Below are positions 52,101-61,100 of a stretch of DNA of 64,000 nucleotides, in pieces (within the stretch, counting starts at the first letter, position 1; each line of letters opens with the position of its first letter). A program made the position numbers and the translations under genes. This DNA is from Proteles cristata cristata (lineage: Eukaryota; Chordata; Mammalia; Carnivora; Hyaenidae): assembly GCA_017311185.1 (NCBI GenBank), contig JAESUZ010001739.1:806001-870000 (forward strand), in the 5' to 3' direction. The notes under the pieces were generated by a model that had not been told where the DNA came from, did not search any database, and saw nothing but the letters and a program-made list of their open reading frames with translations.

Positions 52101-55100
52101 TTATTTATTTATTGGGGGGGAGAGGGGAAGAGAGACAAGAAGAGAGAGAATCCCAAGCAGGTTCTGTACTGTCAGAGTAAAGCCCAATGTGAGGCTTACC
52201 CATGAACCCTGAGATCATGACCTGAGGCTGAAACCAAGAGCCAGACACTTAACTGACCTAGCCACCCAGGTGCCCCAAGTTTAAATTATTTTTATAGCAC
52301 TACTAAGAAATTGTCTTTTCCACCCTCATTTTCTCAGGTGATCTGAGAAACATTCTCAAATGTTTAAGTATATAACCATATAAAAGAAAACATCATAAAT
52401 ATTTTCTAAAATAATCTGAAAGTTAAAATGTTTTTAGATACCACCCTTACCCGCCATTTTAAAACACTAAGAAATTCTTTAAGAGAACTACTGTATCCCC
52501 TAGCTCCCCAAACACCAGACGGGGAACAAAAATTACTTTTCAAACAAATGCACAGCCTAAATCAGAGATTGACAAACTACCTCTATAAAGAGCCACATAC
52601 TAATCTGGCTGTGCAGGCATACAATCTCTGTCACAGCTGCTCAGCTCCACCACTGTCAAATGTGGGCAGCCACAGATAATACACAAGAGGCACAGCTGTG
52701 CTCCTATAAAAGCATATTTACAAAATCAGGCAGGGAGCTGTATCTGGCCTAGACGCTCTGGTGAACCCCTGCTCTCAACTAATATTCTTATACAAATCCA
52801 ACTGATGTTTTTGTTCAATGAAATTTATTTTAATAAAGTGGAGATATGTTCCTAGAAATCAAAATTTAGGAAAACAGAAAAGTCATACATTATACGTTAT
52901 CTTGTTTCTAAGCAAAAACATTAAAAGTTTTCTGAAATACTGGGAATGCTAAATGCTTCTAAAACATCTGACAGATTGAAGTCTATTTTGATTTTCACTC
53001 AAGATTATATCATTTTTTAAACAAAATATGAAACAGCAGTTAAAACATTCATTTTCAGGACTACTAAGCATGCCAAAACTGGATATATAACTATAATAAT
53101 TTAATCAAGTCTGTATAATAACATAGTTCTCTAAAAAATCAAAGTCATACAAAACCAATTATAATAGACCCAAAAAATAAATAAGGTTATTGTATTAACT
53201 ATCACCCCTGGGTACATTATAGAAATAGTGATGGAGTAAAGATGTTTAGACCAATGAACTGAATTCACTACAAAAAGAAAACCTATAATCGGCACTAAAG
53301 TATTCTCCTTAACTCAACATACCTTTCCAATAATTCTCTACTTTCTTGCACATCTCTGGTGGAGAGCGTAAGAAGCATAAGGTTAGCATAGGCCAGAAGT
53401 AAATCTTTATTGGCAGTTTGCCAGCTACTTTTATCAGACTCCAAACACTGTGAAGATTCCATATATTCCTATTTTGTAGAAAAAACACTCAATTACAAAA
53501 CTTTACCAAGCATTACAAAATTAGTTTTATGTCTAGTGTTATAAGCTCCTTTGCCCATCCTTATATTTGTTAAACCACTGATTTTTACATCAGCCTACTA
53601 AAACACCAAAAGCAGACATGTTTGTTGCATTTATCTCTCCAATCTACCCATTATAAAACTGAAATCATCTTACTAAAAATTTCATTTCACAGTTCCTATA
53701 CGTAAATGGAAGAAACTTAAGTCTCAGAGAGCACCACTAAAATACAAAGGGATGTATAGTTATTGTCTACATAAAAGCATAGACACCCAAGAGTTTTTAC
53801 CTACCTTAAGGGTCTGTACAACACATGAATTCCATTGTAAACTTGAACGCAAAGTTATGTTTTTCTCTGCCTCATGGCAGTGAGCCACAGCATCCTTCAA
53901 TCTTTTATTTGAGCGATACAGCTCTACTAGTCGGATGTTTACATAGACATCATCAGGTCTGGCATAAAGTTCTGACTGTATCAAATCAAAAAGTTTATTC
54001 CATCCATCTTCACCTTTGCAGTCTAAAAGCTGTTCCTATTTAAAAAATAGATTATCAATGATTTAGAGGAATACATGTGCACATTTAAACGTATCATGGT
54101 TCACATCGTGGTTCCTATGAACACCATTCCACTGTGTATAGCTTTAGTAAATTACCACAACAAGTAACATCCTATATATCTCAACTCTTGTGGAAGAAAG
54201 CTGCTTCCAGCCAGAAACTAAACTTCAAGAAACTTAGGTGGAAAGAAACATCTAGGATTGCATAGTAACAATGGCTGCCCACACACACCTCACAGATGGC
54301 CAGGACTACTGCGCCACATTCCTACCTATATACCCCAGTCACCACTAGAAACTAGCTTTCCTGTCAATCCTCATAACAAGGTCTTTATCCTCAAACTGTT
54401 CTGCACCTCCATAATCTGACTCAATCCTCTACTCACTCTGGTCCCACTTTAAAGCCCCTATTGTTCTGCTATCTTCTCAGAGACCTCACCATCTAGTCTT
54501 AACTAAATGGAGTATTACTGGGGTGCCTGGGTGGCTCAGTCGGTTGGGCATCCGACTTCAGCTCAGGTCATGATCTCACGGTTCGTAGGTTCAAGCCCCG
54601 CATCGGGCTCTGTGCTGACAGCCAGCTCAGAGCCTGGAGCCTGTTTCAGATTCTGTGTCTCCCCCTCTCTCTGACCCTCCCCTGCTCACGCTGTCTATCA
54701 GAAATAAATAAATAAAACATTAAAAAATTAAAAATAAATAAATCAATAAATGGATTTTACCTTGAGATAATCCCCATTACTTCTCTGCCATGATAGCCTT
54801 TTCTCTGCTAGCCTATATATAAGTAGAGGAAGTAGGATTGGTAACCTACTCACCACCAAATCATGTATCCCCACACACATGTATTTACAATCCTGTTTTC
54901 CAAAAGACATGCTATCCAATTCTTCCACTCATTCCTCATGAACAACTGGAATAAAATACTCTTCCTTCATTCATAATAGCCATCAGTAGTATTAGCAACT
55001 GGAAGATGTACAAAGATATACAACAGTCTGGCTACTTGGTTCTTTAATTACCTTATCTCTATGGCTTTGCTTTACACACTCCAGCCTCAGCCATCCATTT

Positions 55101-58100
55101 AACACTGATTTGCGTCTTCAAAATCTGTATTTTGATCATACTGCTTAGATCACTCTACCCCCCTTATTCTTTCACCTCACTGTGGGCACACATACCCTCA
55201 CTGCCACATATATTTGTCTCTACCACATGGAAAGAAAGCTGTCTTCAATATACTGTTATTACCATGTTTTAATTTTCCACAAAACACATATTTTCCTTCT
55301 GTCAACCTAAAATGCCATAATCCCTAATATCCATAATTACTGCTTGCTCACAGATCCCCTCAATTTATCCTCTCTACCTTTCCTTAGAAGAACCCTACCA
55401 TCTGCATTCTCTGTGCCTTATATACTAACAGTTGAACAATAAAGGGTAGGGTATTTGGGAATTGGGGAAATCACAACCAGGCTAATTGACTACCATAATC
55501 TGGAGATTCCAAACCGGTAATGCCTAGAACAAAATTCTATTTGACCTCTAATAGATTCACTTTCTCCATTTCCTGAAAAGATTACTTCAGGGGCATCTGG
55601 GTGGCTCAGTTGGTTAAGCATGAGTTCAAGCCCTGTGTTGTCAGGCTCTGTGCTGCCAGTGTGGAGTCTGCCTGGGATTCTCTGTCTCCCTCTCTTTCTG
55701 GCCCTCGCCTACTCTCTTTTTCTCAAAATATATTTTAAAAAATTTTAAAAAATCGTTAAGTAAAAGATCAATACCTTCATAGGTGCTTTTCAAAACCTCT
55801 ACTCTCATATCCAAGAGAGAAAGCCCTCTCACTAATATTTTCATTCATTAATCAAATGCCAAAAAAATACTTACCTTAAGTAAGCCTTAAATTTTAGGAG
55901 AAACAGAATTGCATTTCAATCTCAAAAAAACTGGGGAAAAAATCTGATGTAAGAAAGGTTTAGCTTTAAAGTTACTAAAGAAAATCACCATCACAGCTCG
56001 TTTTTTTTTTTCTTTTTACAAGAAAAGTAAAGTCCTTCCAATATATATGGTCCTTAACGTTAATGTCATCAAATAAATTGGATTATCAAGGCCAATAAGG
56101 AAATTACGATTCAGGCATAATACAAAGACAATAAGGTAAAGAAATCTACACTTGGACCTGACACTTCAGATTAATATTTAAAACCCAGCTGCTTATTATA
56201 GGAAGAAGAAAACAATGTTACTAGTTTATCACTAAGGTTGTTTTTGTATTTAATTTTTCTTAATTTTTATATTTATTTTGAGAGGGAGAGAGAGAGTGGA
56301 AGCAGGGGAGGGGTGGGGCGGGGGGGAGAGAGACAGAGAGAGAATCACAAGCAGGCTCTGCACTGTCAGCGTGGAGACGAATATGGGGCTCAAACTCACC
56401 AACTGTGATCATGACCTGAATGGAAACCAAGAGTCAAACACTTAACTGACTGAGCCACCAGGTGCCCTGGAGTCTTAATACTTTTTAAGTATTAATTTTA
56501 AGTATTAAGTATTAATCTACTTTAATAGATTTTAAAATCTGCACACAGTTGTTCATATGAGATAACAGTCCCAACTGGAAACAACCAAAATATTCATCAA
56601 AGTAAATGGTTAACCTGTGGAATACATCCACACACAAAATATTACTCAGCAATAAAAAGAACTACTGATACCCCCAACTTGGATAGATCTCAAGGGCATT
56701 ACGTTCAATGAAAAAAATCTAACTTCATAAGGCTATATACTGCAGGATTCCATTTATATAACATTTTTAACTACAAAATTATAAATATGGAGAATAGTAG
56801 CTGCCAGAGTCAGGGATGATGGGAAGGAGGGGGGTGAGTATGACCATAAAAGGGGAAGCTTGAGGGAGATCTTTATGGTGATATAGCAGTTCTATACTTT
56901 AATTGCAGTGGTGGTTACACCAATCTCTAAATGTGATAAAAGTGAAAAAGAACTATACGCACATATTGTACCAATGTCAAATTACTGATTTTGATATTAT
57001 ACTATAGTTACATAACATGTAACCAGTGTGGAAAGCTGGGTGAAGTATACACAGAACCTCTCTGTACAATCTTTGCAATTTTCCTGTTGAAAACAAATTA
57101 TTTCAAAATAAATTCTATCAAAAATATGTATAATGGCGGTGATGGAGCTATTAAAAACAATATACATCTGACCCTTGAACAATACAAGTTTGAAATGCAC
57201 AGGTCCACTTAGATGTGGATTTTATTTTCAACCTTTACAATACAGTACTATAAATCTATTTTCCTGTGGTTTTCTTAAAATTTATTTTAATCGTAAGAAT
57301 AAAGTATGTAATACATATACCACACAAAATTTGTGTTAACTGACTGTTTATATTATCAGTAAGGCTTCCAGTCAATGGCAGACTATTAATAAAGTTTTTG
57401 TAGGCATCAAAACTTATATGAAGGGATGCCAGGCTGGCTCAGTCAACAGAATATGCAACTCTTAATCTCAAGGTTGTGAGTTAGAGCCCCACATTGGGTG
57501 TAGAGATAACGTTAAAAAATAAAATCTTAGGGAATAAAAAGCTATATGCAGATTTTCAACTGCATGGTGGAGGGGGAGAGGCAGGGATCATGACACCCAG
57601 CCCCCACATTATTCAAGGGTTAATTGTACACTTAAAATTCTGCTTGCCTAGCAAATTTGGAAAGACTTTCTCCAAAAGAGTTCCTTAAGTAAACCAGATT
57701 TTACTCAGTAAAAAATAACAATTAGAATTGGTTAATACATTAGCAAGAATTTCCTATTAGTTTTAGTAATTATACATAACATACTGGAGAAACTATCCTT
57801 TATCTTTTGCTTGAAACATTACCATCCCATAAAACAATTCTTTTTTTTTTCCTAAAGATTTTATTTTTAAGTAATCTCTACACCCAACGTGGGGCTCGAA
57901 CTCACAACCCTGAGATCAAGAGTCACACGCTCTGCCAACTAGGCTAGGAAGGCATCCCAATCCTTTCCATTTTTAGATAATAGTTCTTAAAAACCTTTAA
58001 AATAACCTTAACCTGTCATTCTGCTCACCCAACGAAGCAAAAATTTTATATTAGAGCTCAACTTAAATCTTAGCTCTGCCATATAGCTACAAAATTGTAA

Positions 58101-61100
58101 AATCCCTAAATTATTAATCACTTCTTAAGAGTAAAGTATCTTTACCGCTTGTAAAACATAATAGTGTCTAATAAAACAGCATATGCTCAGAAAGGTTTGA
58201 AGAAAATTTTCTTCTGTCATTTTTTAGATATAATTGACATATAACTGTATTAGTTTACAGTGCACAATATAACGATTTGAGACGTATACAGTGAAATTAT
58301 TTCCACAATAAGTTTAATTAATATCCATCACTTCACATGGTTATATTTTTTCTTGTGATGAAAACTTTTAAGATCTACTTGTTCCCTTCACAGCTTTCAT
58401 ATACAATATAAGCATGATTAACACTAGTCACGATGTTCTCCATCATATTCCTGGAACTTATTTTACACACAGAAGGTGGAACCTTTTGTCCATCTTCATC
58501 CATTTTCCATCGACTCCCATACCTACTGCTTTAAGATTTGCTACCAAAAAGTCACTTAAACTCCAAATATTAGAAATGGTTGTGTCTTAAGTTTTCCCCA
58601 AATGCTTTATTTTTTTACGGTTATTTATTTACTTTGACAGAGAGTGAGAGAATGAGAGAGAGAGAGGTAGAGAGAAAGCGAGAGAGAGAATCTCAAGCAG
58701 GCATGATGTCAGCACAGAGCCTGATTCTGGGCTCAAGATCATGACTTGAGCAAAAATCAAGTCAGATGCTTAACCAAATGAGCCACTCAGGCACCCCCCA
58801 CACACAACTGCTTTTATTACAATTTCTTATTCAGTTTTTTACCTTTAGTTTATAAATTGCAGGACTTCCTGGGAAAAGTTTAGCTGCTCTTTCAACCCAA
58901 TATTTTGCTCTTCCATCAGTAACATCATTTTTACAAAGCAATTCTGCAATCTTCAATACAAGATCTTTTTGTGTTGGGTTTAATTCCACTGAACGCTGAC
59001 ATCAGAAAAGAAATAATAAATTAGTAGGATTCCTAAGGTACCAACACTCACATATAAAAGCTAAAAATTTATCACTGCCCACACTAAAAACTTTTCTAAA
59101 TGACAATGTGTTATTTCAAAATTGTTAAAATGAAAGTGTCTTGGAATTTTTTTGCAAGATGAATTAAATAAAACTTAGGTCTTTATTATGTAAATATCAA
59201 ATAAAGAAAAAAACCACACTTAGAAGAACAGCATTTGTGACCATGTTAGACTCAGAATTTTTAGGTGTTAATCTTCTTTCACAAGTGCTAACTTCTTAAT
59301 GATTACAGTGTACATTGGGCCAAATAAGTTAAAATCTGTTCTAATCTGTATTGCTTTATAGTACTATGATACCAATGCTTGTTTTCATGGCATCCATAAA
59401 ACATATCTGAGTTATTTACTATATAAATTACGCTGGGCATATGTGTGGCTGTACAAGGGCTATATTTTAATCTTAATAGTTTACCTTATAACATTCGACA
59501 GCCTTGTCTATATTTTCCTCAACTTCATAAAGAAGACCAAGAAATCTGTGAGCTTTGGGATCCCTTTCTTGCACATTAATATATGTAGATATATATCTGT
59601 TTAAAAATAACAATATAAATATAAATAATCTTTAAATTTTCACATTCAGAACTCTATTTAAATACTAACCAAAGAAAACATCTTAAACCAAAGCAACCAC
59701 TAAAGTAATCCACATTGTTATTCTAATTGACTACTACTATTTATCTAAATTAGAATATGCAAACTCAAAAGTACCCATAAGAATAAACACAAACATACAT
59801 ACAAAATTGACAATAAATTCATTCTACCATTAAATACTACATTTACCAAATGTTTTTTCTAATACTACTCACACATAAGAAATGGACAGAAAACTACGAG
59901 GATGAACCTAGAGGGTATTATGCTAGCAAAATTAGTCAGAGAAAGACAAACCTCATATAACTTCACTCATGAGGACTTTAAGATACAAAGCAGATGAACA
60001 TAAGGGGAGGGAAGCAATATTAATATAAAACATATGTAATATGTTTATGTAACATATATAATCTATAACATAGATTACATGCATATGTTACATGTATAAC
60101 ATATAATATATGTTATATATATGTTATATAATGTAAAACATAAAAACATAAGAGACTCTTAAATATGGAGAACGAACAGAGGGTTACTGGAGGGGTTGTG
60201 GGAGGGAGGAGATGGGCTAAATGAGTAAGGGGCATTAAGGAATCTACTCCTGAAATCATTGTTGCATTATATGCTAACTAACTTGAATGTAAATTAAAAA
60301 AATAAATTTCAAAAAATGAATGCCTAAATTGCTTTTTCTTTCTGATTATATTTTAGTTAAGCATGAAAGGGTTTTACATAGGAATCAGAAAATGATTATA
60401 GTAAATATTTTTAAAGTATCATCATGCAAAATGCTGAGTTACCACTTCTAAATAACAACTAAAAAAATGTACTATTTACCTTTTTATTTTTAAAGTAATC
60501 TCTACACCCAATGTGGGGCTCAAATACACAACCCAGAGATCAAGAGTTGCATACTCTACTGACTGAGCCAGCCAGGTGCCCCAAGAATGTACTATTCACC
60601 TTCTAAATAAAAAAATATTTAACAGTACTGTTTGCAGGTAAACTAGAGCAGAGGAAAAATTACTAAATCAACTAGCAAATGTAGGTAATTTCCATTTCTT
60701 AAATCAAGTAACAGCTAAAAAATAAGTTAACCATCTTCAAGGCCCAGTGAGTATTATCTAAAAGAAGTCAGACCAAAGACCAAATCTGGAGGGAAAAGTG
60801 TCATATTAATAAGGAAAAGTGTTGTCAGTCCCATTGCTGCTAGTTAAACAAAGGTGTTATTATTTTCCTTACTTAACAGCATTTCCATCTTCCCATTAAT
60901 GCTTTAACCTGCCTGCCCTCCTTCCTAATTTCCTGCCTTAAACCACTACAAATCAGATCACCAACCTTCTTTGCCTTACAGGTGAGAGAGTGCCTCAGGG
61001 TATTACCTACTGAGTCAATTAAAGATCTTTTACACAAGCTATTCTCTTGCCCGGAAATCACAGTTTAATTTTATACTCATCGGTACCAGAAATCTAACCA

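Larger units (their letters stand above)
51195..53322 (-). other. RANBP2: RANBP2 intron 6
   Basis: Two CanSINEs (51486-51692 plus, 52093-52276 minus). Other sequence unassigned; 52560-52760 may be an old repeat. Confidence 0.65.
54036..58842 (-). other. RANBP2: RANBP2 intron 4
   Basis: 4.8 kb of stacked repeats: CanSINEs, an old L1, a Tigger-like element and an old LINE piece. 54045-54515 and 54755-55585 have pyrimidine-rich L2-like text but no confident call. Confidence 0.65.
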
